In this document: positions 26,806 to 36,046 of the stretch, one piece after another
How positions within the stretch are numbered: position 1 is the first letter of the stretch
How the letters are laid out: each line of letters opens with the position of its first letter
Source of the DNA: Trichormus variabilis 0441
Lineage (GTDB): Bacteria; Cyanobacteriota; Cyanobacteriia; Cyanobacteriales; Nostocaceae
Assembly (NCBI RefSeq): GCF_009856605.1
Contig: NZ_CP047242.1
Coordinates: forward strand, 2,920,001 to 2,984,000
Length of the DNA: 64,000 nt
Reading direction: 5' to 3'
Made by a program: the position numbers and the translations under genes
Notes under the pieces: model-generated
The model's input: the letters and a program-made list of their open reading frames with translations, nothing else
Told to the model about the DNA's origin: nothing
Database searches by the model: none

Positions 26806-28887
26806 GTGGTTAATCAAGTAGCAACTGATAAATTTATTCAGGATTTAGAACGTGTTTCTCAAGTGCGTTCTAAGATTGCCATCTCTTTACAAAAATTATC
26901 TGACACAATTAATCAAGCTGAATTAGCTGGAGATACATCATCAGGTAAGCTGAGTTTAGAAAGAGATTTAGAAGATATTTCTGTAGCAAGTAATAATCTA
27001 AAAAAAGGAGTATTTCGCTTATTGGTTTTAGGCGATATGAAGCGGGGTAAAAGTACATTTCTTAATGCCTTGATTGGAGAGAATTTATTACCAAGTGATG
27101 TTAACCCCTGTACCGCAGTTTTAACAGTATTACGCTACGGAGCAGAAAAAAAAGTTACAATTTACTTTAATGATGGCAAAAGCCCACAAACATTAGATTT
27201 TCCCAGCTTTAAATATAAATACACTATTGACCCGGCGGAAGCAAAGAAGTTAGAACAAGAGAAAAAATCAGCTTTTCCTGATGTTGATTATGCAGTTGTA
27301 GAATATCCTTTAAGTCTACTAGAAAAGGGTATTGAAATTGTTGATAGTCCTGGGTTAAATGACACGGAAGCGCGCAACGAATTATCTTTGGGATATGTCA
27401 ATAACTGTCATGCAATTTTATTTGTCATGCGAGCTTCCCAACCTTGTACTTTAGGAGAGCGTCGTTATTTAGAAAATTATATCAAAGGTCGGGGTTTATC
27501 TGTTTTCTTCTTAATTAATGCTTGGGATCAAGTAAAGGAATCATTAATTGATCCTGATGATGCGGAGGAGTTAAGAGCATCGGAAGATAGGCTACGACAA
27601 GTATTTAAGGCGAACTTGGCAGAATATTGTTATGTAGATGGTCAAAATATTTATGATGAGAGGGTGTTTGAACTGTCATCAATTCAAGCATTGCGGCGAC
27701 GGTTGAAGGATTCCCAAGCAGATTTAACTGGAACTGGTTTTTCTGAGTTTATGGGTTCCCTAAATACATTTCTTACCAGAGAACGGGCGATCGCAGAACT
27801 ACGACAAGCCAGAACATTAGCCAGACAAGCTGTCAACCATACCCGCGAAGCAATTGGAAGACGCTTACCGTTACTAGACAAAGATGTTGATGAATTAAAA
27901 AAACGAATTGATTCTGTTGAACCAGAGTTTACTAAACTAAATAATATTCGTGACCAATTTCAAAAGGAAATTTTTACTACTAGGGATACTCAAGCGCGCA
28001 AAGTTTCGGAATCTTTCCGCAGTTATGTTTTAAATTTGGGTAATACTTTTGAAACTGATTTTTTACGTTATCAACCAGAGTTAAATTTGTTTGATTTCTT
28101 GAGTAATGGTAAGCGAGAAGCTTTTAATGCTGCGCTACAAAAAGCTTTTGAGCAATACATTACTGATAAGTTTGCAGCGTGGACTTTAACCGCAGAAAAA
28201 GATATTAATGTGGCGTTTAAAGAACTTTCTCGCAGTGCATCTCAATATGGTGCATCTTACAGCCAAGTAACTGACCAAATCACCGAAAAACTCACGGGAC
28301 AAAAAGTTACGGTTAGTCCTACAACTACCACAGAAGATGATAAATCTCCTAGTTGGGCAAAATGGGCAATGGGATTGTTATCTTTGTCTCGCGGAAATTT
28401 GGCGGGTGTGGCGTTAGCTGGTGCTGGGTTTGATTGGAAAAATATTTTGTTAAATTACTTTACTGTAGTTGGGATTGGGGGGATTATTACAGCCGTTACA
28501 GGGGTACTTCTCGGCCCCATTGGATTTGCTTTACTTGGTTTGGGTGTAGGTTTTTTACAAGCAGACCAAGCGCGGAAAGAGTTAGTGAAAACTGCTAAGA
28601 AGGAGTTGGTGAAATATTTACCGCAGGTGGCCCATGAACAATCGCAAACTGTCTATGATGCGGTGAAGGAATGTTTTGATGCTTATGAAAGGGAAGTAAG
28701 TAAGCGGATTAATGATGATATTACTGCGCGGAAGTCGGAGTTAGATAATTTACTGAAGCAGAAGGAAACACGGGAGATTAATCGGGAGGGTGAGTTGAAA
28801 AGGTTTAAGAGTTTGCAGGAGGATGTGATTACTCAATTGCAAAATATTGAGGCTGCTTATGGTAATTTGTTGGCTTATTATGGCTAA
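26806..28887 (+). CDS. Bacterial dynamin-like protein (BDLP1-like)
   Basis: 693 residues from a GTG start preceded by AAGGTG; this is the length I know for Nostoc punctiforme BDLP1. G1 is GDMKRGKST (76-84), G3 DSPGLND (about 179-185) and G4 NAWD (about 237). Long helical segments (about 320-390 and 600-690) form the neck and trunk. The hydrophobic paddle (GVALAGAGF...FTVVGIGGIITAVTGVLLGPIGFALLG, about 530-590) should insert in membranes. Dynamins of this type tubulate or fuse inner membranes in a GTP-dependent way. The gene is followed by a second dynamin, as in other Nostocales. Confidence 0.92.
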   Translation: MVNQVATDKFIQDLERVSQVRSKIAISLQKLSDTINQAELAGDTSSGKLSLERDLEDISVASNNLKKGVFRLLVLGDMKRGKSTFLNALIGENLLPSDVNPCTAVLTVLRYGAEKKVTIYFNDGKSPQTLDFPSFKYKYTIDPAEAKKLEQEKKSAFPDVDYAVVEYPLSLLEKGIEIVDSPGLNDTEARNELSLGYVNNCHAILFVMRASQPCTLGERRYLENYIKGRGLSVFFLINAWDQVKESLIDPDDAEELRASEDRLRQVFKANLAEYCYVDGQNIYDERVFELSSIQALRRRLKDSQADLTGTGFSEFMGSLNTFLTRERAIAELRQARTLARQAVNHTREAIGRRLPLLDKDVDELKKRIDSVEPEFTKLNNIRDQFQKEIFTTRDTQARKVSESFRSYVLNLGNTFETDFLRYQPELNLFDFLSNGKREAFNAALQKAFEQYITDKFAAWTLTAEKDINVAFKELSRSASQYGASYSQVTDQITEKLTGQKVTVSPTTTTEDDKSPSWAKWAMGLLSLSRGNLAGVALAGAGFDWKNILLNYFTVVGIGGIITAVTGVLLGPIGFALLGLGVGFLQADQARKELVKTAKKELVKYLPQVAHEQSQTVYDAVKECFDAYEREVSKRINDDITARKSELDNLLKQKETREINREGELKRFKSLQEDVITQLQNIEAAYGNLLAYYG

Positions 28888-28900
28888 ATGAGGGAGTTTT

Positions 28901-28945
28901 AACGCGGAAGGGCGCTGAGGTGGGCGCTGAGGGGCGCAGAGATGT
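28901..28945. repeat. Dispersed GC-rich repeat (AACGCGGAGGGGCGC family)
   Basis: A stretch of GCGGAAGGGCGCTGAGG-like sequence sits between the two dynamin genes. Near copies occur at 41007-41047 and within 50843-50965. Confidence 0.65.
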
Positions 28946-29086
28946 AAGAGGGGAGGGGAGTTTTTTCTTCTCTCTTTATTTTTATGAAAAAAATGTAGGT
29001 TTAAAAACGTATTTCGTCCCGCTACGCTAACGCTTTTGGTGGGTGGCTGTCTTTAATTTTGAATTTTGAATTGAGATGGGGGTTTT

Positions 29087-31312
29087 ATGGAGCAGTATGC
29101 TGGTTATGGGAGTTTGGTTGAGGTGTTGAAGTCTGCGTCTGGTTTGTTGGAGTTGGAACGGACTTCTCGGTTACATCAAGATGTGGTGTCTATCTGTGGT
29201 TATTTGGAGAATCCTAATTTTCGGATTGCGGTTTTTGGCCCTTTTAATCATGGTAAGTCTACTTTGTTAAATGCGGTTTTGGGTAGTCGTGCTTTACCAA
29301 TTGATTTGATTCCCACTACGGGGGCGGCTATTACGGTTAAGTATGGTTCTAGTGTGCGATCGCGTATTATGTTGGTAGACGGTACAGAAGTCTATCGCAG
29401 TGGTACGGAAGTTTTACAGCAGTTTGCTATTCTTGATGGTAATAGACAGATGCGCCGGGATGTGGCATCTGTTGAGGTTTTTTGTCCCCATCCGTTTTTA
29501 GAAACTGGTGTTGAGTTTGTGGATTTACCAGGGACTAATGATAGGGAGGAGCAAGATAATTTAGTTAAGGAACAATTATTGAGTGCAGATTTAGTTGTGC
29601 AATTACTAGATGCGCGCAAGTTGATGACTCTGGGTGAACGGGAAAATTTGCGCGATTGGTTATTGGATAGGGGGATTAAAACAGTTATTTTTGTGGCTAA
29701 TTTTCTTAATTTACTGGAACCGGAGGAACAACAGCAGGTACAAAATCGGCTCAGGTTTGTTGCAGAAAGTTTCCGGGCTGAGTTACCGCCAGGATTCAGT
29801 AATTTATATCGGGTTGATGCTTTACCTGCTTTACGCGCCAGGTTAAAGGGTGATGTAGGGGCGGCTAGTAGTAGCGGTTTAGCGGCGTTTGAAACAGCTT
29901 TGCAAAATGTTGTGGGTATCTTACAACAAAATCGGGGTAGTGTGAGGTTGCCGAGAGTGGAGGCGATTGCATCCCAAATTCAATTATCATTAAAAAATAA
30001 AATTGACCCTATTGCTCATGAGTTTAAGACTTTTGATGATAAACAAAATGCCAAATTTGCAATTAAACAAAAAGCGCAAGATTTAATTGGACGAGGCTTT
30101 ACTGCTAGTATTACTGAGTTAGGTGATTGGCTGGCTTTACCTAATTTACTTGCCAAATACCAAGCTGATGCTGCTGTTGCTTTGGCAGAAAATAACTTTA
30201 AATCTTGGCAAATAAACAATCTCAAAAAAGACTTGAATGAGTTACAAATATCTGTAGTGAAGTGGCTCTATCAAGCATACGAGTTTTTCCAAGAAGAACG
30301 ACCAGAAGATTTATCAATTCCTTTACCTAGCGAACCAATCATTACCCTACCGCCTAAATCTGACAGTGGTGATACTTGGAGTGAACCCGGTTCAATTGCT
30401 GTCGGTGGTGGTATAGGTTGGTTATTAGGCGGGCCTGTCGGTGCGGCTGTGGTTGGTAGTGTTTCCTATTTACTCAACAAAAATGTACAAAAGCAAGATG
30501 ACCAAATAGCTAATGAATCCTATCATCAACAGGTTGCCAAACTTTGTATAGCTGCAACGGAAGAGTACTTTACTCATCTTAGTCATCAAGGTTTATCAAT
30601 CTTAGCTGAATATGAACGCCAAGGGGAAAAGGTAATTTGCTTTAAAGTTAATCAAGAACCACAAGAAATTACTCAAAAACGTGCAGAGTTACAGCGATTG
30701 CAACAGGGTTTTAATCAATTACTGAGTGAATTAGAAAAAGTCAAAATTTCTTCTAACTATCAACCTTATATAGAAACGCCAAGAGTTACTCAAACTCAAC
30801 AAAAATCTTGGCAAAAACAAGAACGCATATATACTCGCCCACCCCAAGCTACACCTAACCCACCACGACAAGAAAATACAGCTAAAACTCCTGAGAAAAA
30901 AGTTGAACCGCCAAAGCAGCAAGTTTCTTCACCACCACCAAAAACTACCCCTTCACCCAATCCCGCAGAGTTAGAAGCAAAGTTTACCAACTGGGAAATG
31001 GATGAGGAAATAGCACGAATGAAAGCCAAAATGGGTTCTCCTGGTTTTCAAAATAGTCAGCCACCAAATCAAAATACACAAGCACCTAAATCACCCCAAA
31101 GCCAAACAGAAAAAGATAAAATTGCTCACGCTTATAAGGTTTTAGGATTGCCACAAGATGCTACTTTTGCTGATGTTAAACAAGCTTATAAAACTTTAGT
31201 TAAAAAATGGCATCCAGATTTATTTGTGAATCAACCCCAGATGCAGAAACAAGCGCAAGAAAAAATGCGTTTGTTTAATGAAGCTTATACAGTATTGTCT
31301 CAACAAAAGTAG
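29087..31312 (+). CDS. Dynamin-like GTPase with C-terminal J domain
   Basis: 741 residues. G1 is GPFNHGKST (about 51-59) and G3 DLPGTND (about 145). The G4 site reads VANFLN, a departure from the usual (N/T)KxD, so nucleotide selectivity may be altered. A glycine-rich hydrophobic stretch (GSIAVGGGIGWLLGG, about 445-460) may touch the membrane. A Pro/Gln-rich linker (about 570-660) leads to a DnaJ J domain (about 680-738) with HPD at 709-711. Dynamin fused to a J domain implies recruitment of Hsp70 (DnaK) to the dynamin assembly. It probably works with the upstream dynamin as a pair. Confidence 0.88.
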   Translation: MEQYAGYGSLVEVLKSASGLLELERTSRLHQDVVSICGYLENPNFRIAVFGPFNHGKSTLLNAVLGSRALPIDLIPTTGAAITVKYGSSVRSRIMLVDGTEVYRSGTEVLQQFAILDGNRQMRRDVASVEVFCPHPFLETGVEFVDLPGTNDREEQDNLVKEQLLSADLVVQLLDARKLMTLGERENLRDWLLDRGIKTVIFVANFLNLLEPEEQQQVQNRLRFVAESFRAELPPGFSNLYRVDALPALRARLKGDVGAASSSGLAAFETALQNVVGILQQNRGSVRLPRVEAIASQIQLSLKNKIDPIAHEFKTFDDKQNAKFAIKQKAQDLIGRGFTASITELGDWLALPNLLAKYQADAAVALAENNFKSWQINNLKKDLNELQISVVKWLYQAYEFFQEERPEDLSIPLPSEPIITLPPKSDSGDTWSEPGSIAVGGGIGWLLGGPVGAAVVGSVSYLLNKNVQKQDDQIANESYHQQVAKLCIAATEEYFTHLSHQGLSILAEYERQGEKVICFKVNQEPQEITQKRAELQRLQQGFNQLLSELEKVKISSNYQPYIETPRVTQTQQKSWQKQERIYTRPPQATPNPPRQENTAKTPEKKVEPPKQQVSSPPPKTTPSPNPAELEAKFTNWEMDEEIARMKAKMGSPGFQNSQPPNQNTQAPKSPQSQTEKDKIAHAYKVLGLPQDATFADVKQAYKTLVKKWHPDLFVNQPQMQKQAQEKMRLFNEAYTVLSQQK

Positions 31313-31338
31313 GGGTGTGGGGGTTTAGGGGAAGGAAA

Positions 31339-31357
31339 TACCGGGATAGACCCGGTA
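31339..31357. terminator. Hairpin between convergent genes
   Basis: Perfect stem TACCGGG/CCCGGTA with a five-base loop, followed by AATTTT on the plus strand. It lies between the stops of the J-domain dynamin and the VIT/VWA gene and may act for both. Confidence 0.6.
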
Positions 31358-31367
31358 TAATTTTGTA

Positions 31368-33827
31368 TTATGCTTGCAATCGCAGCGTTAAAGACACGGT
31401 AGCTGTGAGCATTTGAGGGGGTTGCCAGGAGATGAGCGATCGCCTGATAATATCAATCACAGATTGTTCCTTAAAAGTAGAAGCTTCTTCATCTAACAAC
31501 ACCTGTCTCACTCGTCCCTTATTTATCTGCAACTCCAACACTAAATCCCCACTGCAATCTGTATGTAATGGGAGAGATTCTAAATAACGAGTCAGAATCA
31601 CAATCATCTGGTAGTTCAATCCTATTACATTCACAACCTGCAAAATTCCAACAGGAGTAATTTCCTGTGATGAGTCTATATCCTCAAAATATTTATTCCA
31701 ACCACTGGAAGCTTGTTGTCTAGGTTTTGGGGGTGGTTCCCTAAAAGTGTAATCGAGATCACTGAATGATAATTCAATTTTCGCATCTTCACTTAGTTCC
31801 GTTAATGAGGGTAGTTCAGAAAAACCACTTTCTGCTTGTGGTGCGCTTGGAGATGCTAGGCTGCGCTTACGTTGCAAAAACTCAGGCGCAGGAGACACCA
31901 TATTTGCCATGATGGGAGGAGGCGCAGCAGCAGTAACAGCACTCCCAAAAATACCTTGATAACTCATACCTTCAGCCATTTCTACAGGTACTTGCACCGA
32001 AACTGAACCCTGACGTGAATCAACTCGCACATCATCACTCACCGCCACAAAAGCTGTATATTGTGACAACAGTTGATAAGTCAAAGCCGTATCTGTCACC
32101 CCTTCCACACCCAACTTAGTATCACCACTCACCATCTTATTCATCAATTCCTTGATGCGGGAACGTCCCCAAAGTTGAGCAATAGCGGGGTTTCCTGTTT
32201 CCTCAAAGTCCAGTTTTATCGTATTTTGGTAGCGTGTACCACCGGCAACAATTCCCGTAATGTGGAGTTTTCCCCCACGCGCATCAGGTTTTTTACCAAA
32301 TAAAACTAACGGCTGTTCCGCAAACAAATCTGGTGGCGTGGCAGGATAGATAATTGGCGCATTACCATCGCCTTCCCATTGCAAATTAATGTTAGCCAAA
32401 ACAGGATTGTTAATTTGACGGTAGAATTTATCGACTACCTCATCCGTTGGTTCATCGTGGCGAATTATCTGTGCTATCCCCCGTCCTAATTCTGCAATGC
32501 GGTTGAGTAGAAAACGATTTACTGAACTACCCGCACCAAAACTATAAAGGCGGTTTCCTGCTTGCAGATGTTGTTGCACTTCGGCAAGAATTTGGTTTTC
32601 ATTGCCAATATAACCATCCGTTAACAATACAATACTCCGCAACCGTCCAGAATCTGTAACTGGGAAATTCAACACAGCACGAATCCCGCGTAACATCTCC
32701 GTCCCGCCATTAGCTGTCAATCGATTAATATAATTAATGGCGCGTGTGCGATTTTGAGAATTATTAGCCAGAGGAACAGGCGATAATTGCCGAGTCGTAT
32801 CAGAGAAATCAATAATACTAAAAGTGTCATCAGGATTAAGTCCATTAATAAAGCGGCGCATCAACTCCTGACATTGCATCAATGGCGCACCCATTTGTGA
32901 ACCGGAAGTATCGATGAGAAACACCACATCTTTAGGAACAATCTGATTCTGACGATACTGGAGTGCAGGAATTAGATATAGTGCAAAATGTCCACCCCGT
33001 TCATCAGCTTGGCTGAGTACCGTCGCTTGAGTAGATTCGCCAGCTACTTGATAACGTAAAATCAAGTCTTTATTCGGAATAGTATCCCCACCCGCCAACT
33101 TCACCAACACCCGCTTTTCTGCATAACTTATCTGAACTTGGTGAGAAGGAGACTGGATATTTTGCACCTCAACCCCTGCATCAATTTCTATGGTGACATT
33201 AATATCGTGAGGCGATCGCATACCCGATGGTAAGATAGGTGCATTCAACCGTGAACCATCGGGGACGATATCTGTATCTTGATTTTGCGTCATCGGTGCA
33301 GTAGCCGAACCAACACCAACCGCATTTCCCTCAATTGGTATCCCTGGAACGTAACGGGGAGCAACCACCATCGGGAAAACAAACTCATAATTACCCGCCG
33401 TAAATTTCAAACTTTCAGAGTAGCGAATAATCACATCAATTTGCTCACCTGGTTGAATGTTGGCGAGGGATTGAGTAAAAATATTGTCCCGTTCTTGTTC
33501 CAACAGTCCGGCGGTGCGTCCTTGTTCCTTCGCTTGCTCGTATATTTGCTGTGCTTCTTGGCGTTTTTTAATACTACCTTTAATAGTCTTGTCACCAATC
33601 CGAATCAGCATATCATCAACAGCCGCCTCATCCGGTAACGGAAAAATATAAACAGCTTCTAGTGTAGTTGTGAAAGGATTTTCAAAACTTTGGGTAACTT
33701 CCACCCGTGAAATATTCCCCGCAATTTTAGCTTGTACTTCAGTGTGCTTCAGGGGGAAAGCAATTTGCTGTTGTTCAGGAGTTTGAGCATATAAGCCACC
33801 CGCTTGGCGTTCTATAGTTTGAGTCAT
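31368..33827 (-). CDS. VIT and VWA domain protein
   Basis: About 819 residues from the ATG at 33827, chosen because GAGGTAA precedes it by seven bases; the frame extends nine codons further. A VIT domain (about 15-145, with EAVYIFPLPDEAAVDDM) is followed by a VWA domain (about 300-480) whose MIDAS begins DVVFLIDTSGSQM. The C-terminal 250 residues are Pro/Ser-rich and end in a beta-rich domain of TonB-like appearance. This resembles inter-alpha-trypsin inhibitor heavy-chain-like bacterial proteins. No signal peptide is obvious. Function unknown; metal-dependent protein binding is expected. Confidence 0.85.
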   Translation of the reverse strand: MTQTIERQAGGLYAQTPEQQQIAFPLKHTEVQAKIAGNISRVEVTQSFENPFTTTLEAVYIFPLPDEAAVDDMLIRIGDKTIKGSIKKRQEAQQIYEQAKEQGRTAGLLEQERDNIFTQSLANIQPGEQIDVIIRYSESLKFTAGNYEFVFPMVVAPRYVPGIPIEGNAVGVGSATAPMTQNQDTDIVPDGSRLNAPILPSGMRSPHDINVTIEIDAGVEVQNIQSPSHQVQISYAEKRVLVKLAGGDTIPNKDLILRYQVAGESTQATVLSQADERGGHFALYLIPALQYRQNQIVPKDVVFLIDTSGSQMGAPLMQCQELMRRFINGLNPDDTFSIIDFSDTTRQLSPVPLANNSQNRTRAINYINRLTANGGTEMLRGIRAVLNFPVTDSGRLRSIVLLTDGYIGNENQILAEVQQHLQAGNRLYSFGAGSSVNRFLLNRIAELGRGIAQIIRHDEPTDEVVDKFYRQINNPVLANINLQWEGDGNAPIIYPATPPDLFAEQPLVLFGKKPDARGGKLHITGIVAGGTRYQNTIKLDFEETGNPAIAQLWGRSRIKELMNKMVSGDTKLGVEGVTDTALTYQLLSQYTAFVAVSDDVRVDSRQGSVSVQVPVEMAEGMSYQGIFGSAVTAAAPPPIMANMVSPAPEFLQRKRSLASPSAPQAESGFSELPSLTELSEDAKIELSFSDLDYTFREPPPKPRQQASSGWNKYFEDIDSSQEITPVGILQVVNVIGLNYQMIVILTRYLESLPLHTDCSGDLVLELQINKGRVRQVLLDEEASTFKEQSVIDIIRRSLISWQPPQMLTATVSLTLRLQA

Positions 33828-34013
33828 ATCTGTTACCTCACACTTTTGTTTCATGTCTCTAGCGTAAGCGCGGTTACTCGGCAGATATGCTCAGTTTTGT
33901 GTTCAGTCGATGCTCAGTAAGTGATTGAGTTCCAAATACTGCTTTTTACCACAAGATATACTGTAATTTTTCACTTAGAGAAAAGTCGTGAATTAACGAT
34001 TACTCACTTAATC

Positions 34014-35159
34014 ATGCTGAACACATCTACTTACTATGTCATTGCTCCAATTGATGGGCTTCACTTAGACTTTGATTATAGGATGTACTCTGCGGAAGTT
34101 TATGGTTGTCCACCTAACTATGTTCCTAATCCAGACGGTTGCTCAGAATTCCGCCAACCTTATGAATACTTAGGAAGTTTGACATTCAAACAATATACAG
34201 AACTTAGTTACGAGGGGAAGATTGATAATCAAACTTTACGTCACTTAGAAAAACTACCGGATCGCAAGTTAATAAATTTTACTTGTATTGCATTTGAAAT
34301 AAATTTAGATAGAGAAGATTATCTCTATCTAAATGATGAGGATACTAACAACTCTCTATTTCAATATATTCTGAATAAAGGTGAACAACTTCTAGATGTT
34401 TGGCGATTATGCTTATTTAAGCCTGGAGAAGATTTCACGATTGGCAGTTTTGGAGCAGTTGGTAATGGCATTCAATGTTTTTGGTTAGGTCAAGATGACA
34501 TTTTTCCTAAATTTATTGCTCGAAGAATATCACGTTATCAATTAGTTCAACAACCTTTGGATGTATTGCTTTCTGATTTTGGTACCATATATGCTGACAT
34601 TACATTCAGAAATCTTTGCTATTCTGCATTTAATGATGTAGATACAAGCTTAATCAAGCGTATATTTAATGCCTTACGTGCATTTAGAGAAAGTCGAGAT
34701 ATTCCCAATTGGGAAGCAAGATTTCGACATTTGGCTGTAATAGCAGAGTCATTAGCAAAAAAAGAAGAAACAGAACATTTAAGGGGAAATGAACTGAGGG
34801 AGAGAATAGCAAAAATTGCCTCAAATGGATGGGAAATTTATAAAAGTTATAATTCCAGTGTTTTAAGTCCTCCTGGCTTACAGGCAAGACAATATCGCTT
34901 AATCAACAAAAGATATAAAGAAATGGGATGGAAGAACAAAAATGAAGCGCAAAAAATAATAAAAGATTTGTGGGATAACGTTCGTAATCCTCTTTCACAT
35001 ACTGTTAATACAGTAACTTCCCTCAAGAGAAACCCAATAGAAGACATGGTTAATATTGAGAAAATTATAGTCACCATGATTAATGGAATTTGTACAGCAT
35101 ATGAAGTGGAGGAGTTTTATGGTAGCTCTGCATATGACATTATTCTTGATGGGGAATAG
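34014..35159 (+). CDS. Hypothetical protein with a HEPN-like C-terminus
   Basis: About 381 residues from the ATG at 34014 (MLNTSTYYVIAPIDGL); the frame is open from 33921 through a non-coding-looking leader. I do not recognise the N-terminal domain. The C-terminal 130 residues are helical and contain RNPLSH near residue 327, which fits the R-x4-6-H motif of HEPN nucleases. It is AT-rich and lies next to a toxin-antitoxin pair and an NB-ARC gene. RNase activity is an inference from one motif; many proteins have a chance R-x4-H. Confidence 0.55.
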   Translation: MLNTSTYYVIAPIDGLHLDFDYRMYSAEVYGCPPNYVPNPDGCSEFRQPYEYLGSLTFKQYTELSYEGKIDNQTLRHLEKLPDRKLINFTCIAFEINLDREDYLYLNDEDTNNSLFQYILNKGEQLLDVWRLCLFKPGEDFTIGSFGAVGNGIQCFWLGQDDIFPKFIARRISRYQLVQQPLDVLLSDFGTIYADITFRNLCYSAFNDVDTSLIKRIFNALRAFRESRDIPNWEARFRHLAVIAESLAKKEETEHLRGNELRERIAKIASNGWEIYKSYNSSVLSPPGLQARQYRLINKRYKEMGWKNKNEAQKIIKDLWDNVRNPLSHTVNTVTSLKRNPIEDMVNIEKIIVTMINGICTAYEVEEFYGSSAYDIILDGE

Positions 35160-35219
35160 CTGAATAAAATTTATAATTGGTAAGCAATACTCATAATATT
35201 GGTGTTGGAAAGCAGGCTA

Positions 35220-35708
35220 TTAATCCTCACCAACAAGCTGTAAAACTCGATTGTATAAAGCTGCATCAATCCAAAACCCTGCTTGATTACGCAAAGCATC
35301 CATTAAGGGTTTGACTGTCGAAATCAGTCCTCGACTTTTCGCTTCAACTAAAATGCCTAAAATCCCTACATATCGAAGTTGCAGTCTATCAGCAATCAAA
35401 CGACCACGACGTTCATCAATCAAAAGTTGATCCGCTTTGATTTCTAGTGCCAAAGCGATTGCTTCAGCTTCACCTTTATCTAAGTCATTTGCCAATGCTT
35501 CTACAACATTGCGATCGCTCACTTGACGAGTTTGAATCCAGTCAAAAGTTTTTACTTCAGTTGCACCTGCTACGGGAAATTCAGGATCAGTTAGTTCTTG
35601 GTAAACTGTTTCCGGAATAATCACAGTATCATATAGTTGTTGCAGTAAGTTCAGGTGATTGATGGCTGCAAGATTGTTGATCGGTGAGGTATCGCTGACA
35701 ATAATCAT
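35220..35708 (-). CDS. PIN-like toxin (DUF3368)
   Basis: 162 residues. The PIN acidic residues are Asp6 (IIVSDTSPI), the Glu of ETVYQEL, the GEAEAIALA helix and Asp in LLIDERRGR. The DUF3368 class pairs with UPF0175 antitoxins, and here the antitoxin gene overlaps it by four bases (35705-35708). RNA cleavage is the expected activity. Confidence 0.86.
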   Translation of the reverse strand: MIIVSDTSPINNLAAINHLNLLQQLYDTVIIPETVYQELTDPEFPVAGATEVKTFDWIQTRQVSDRNVVEALANDLDKGEAEAIALALEIKADQLLIDERRGRLIADRLQLRYVGILGILVEAKSRGLISTVKPLMDALRNQAGFWIDAALYNRVLQLVGED

Positions 35709-35950
35709 AACCTGCCCATATCCTGCAAGTTTTTGATGTCTTGTTCAAAATCATCCACCCCATAGTGAACCGGAATTTGACGGCTGGCAAGCAAATGCTG
35801 AAATGCAATCCGGTTCATCCCTGCCAAACGACTGGCTTGAGCAAGGGTGAGTTTATCTTTCTGAAACAGCATAACTGCAATTTCTTGTTTCAGTTCAGCA
35901 TCAGTCATACGGGTTGCAGCTAAAATTTCATCAGGAATAACGATGCTCAT
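35705..35950 (-). CDS. UPF0175 antitoxin
   Basis: 81 residues, first gene of the pair. The UPF0175 pattern is present: a DNA-binding helical unit with LTLAQASRLAGMNRIAFQHLL and the C-terminal HYGVDDFEQDIKNL that binds the toxin. It overlaps the toxin start. Autoregulation of the operon is typical for this class. Confidence 0.85.
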   Translation of the reverse strand: MSIVIPDEILAATRMTDAELKQEIAVMLFQKDKLTLAQASRLAGMNRIAFQHLLASRQIPVHYGVDDFEQDIKNLQDMGRL

Positions 35951-36046
35951 GGCTGGATTTATCTCTACATAACTATTCTATTGATTTGTATGAGTAGAAA
36001 GTTCTGTTAAGCCAAAATAGAGACGATCTGCTCAGTTAACAGGTAT

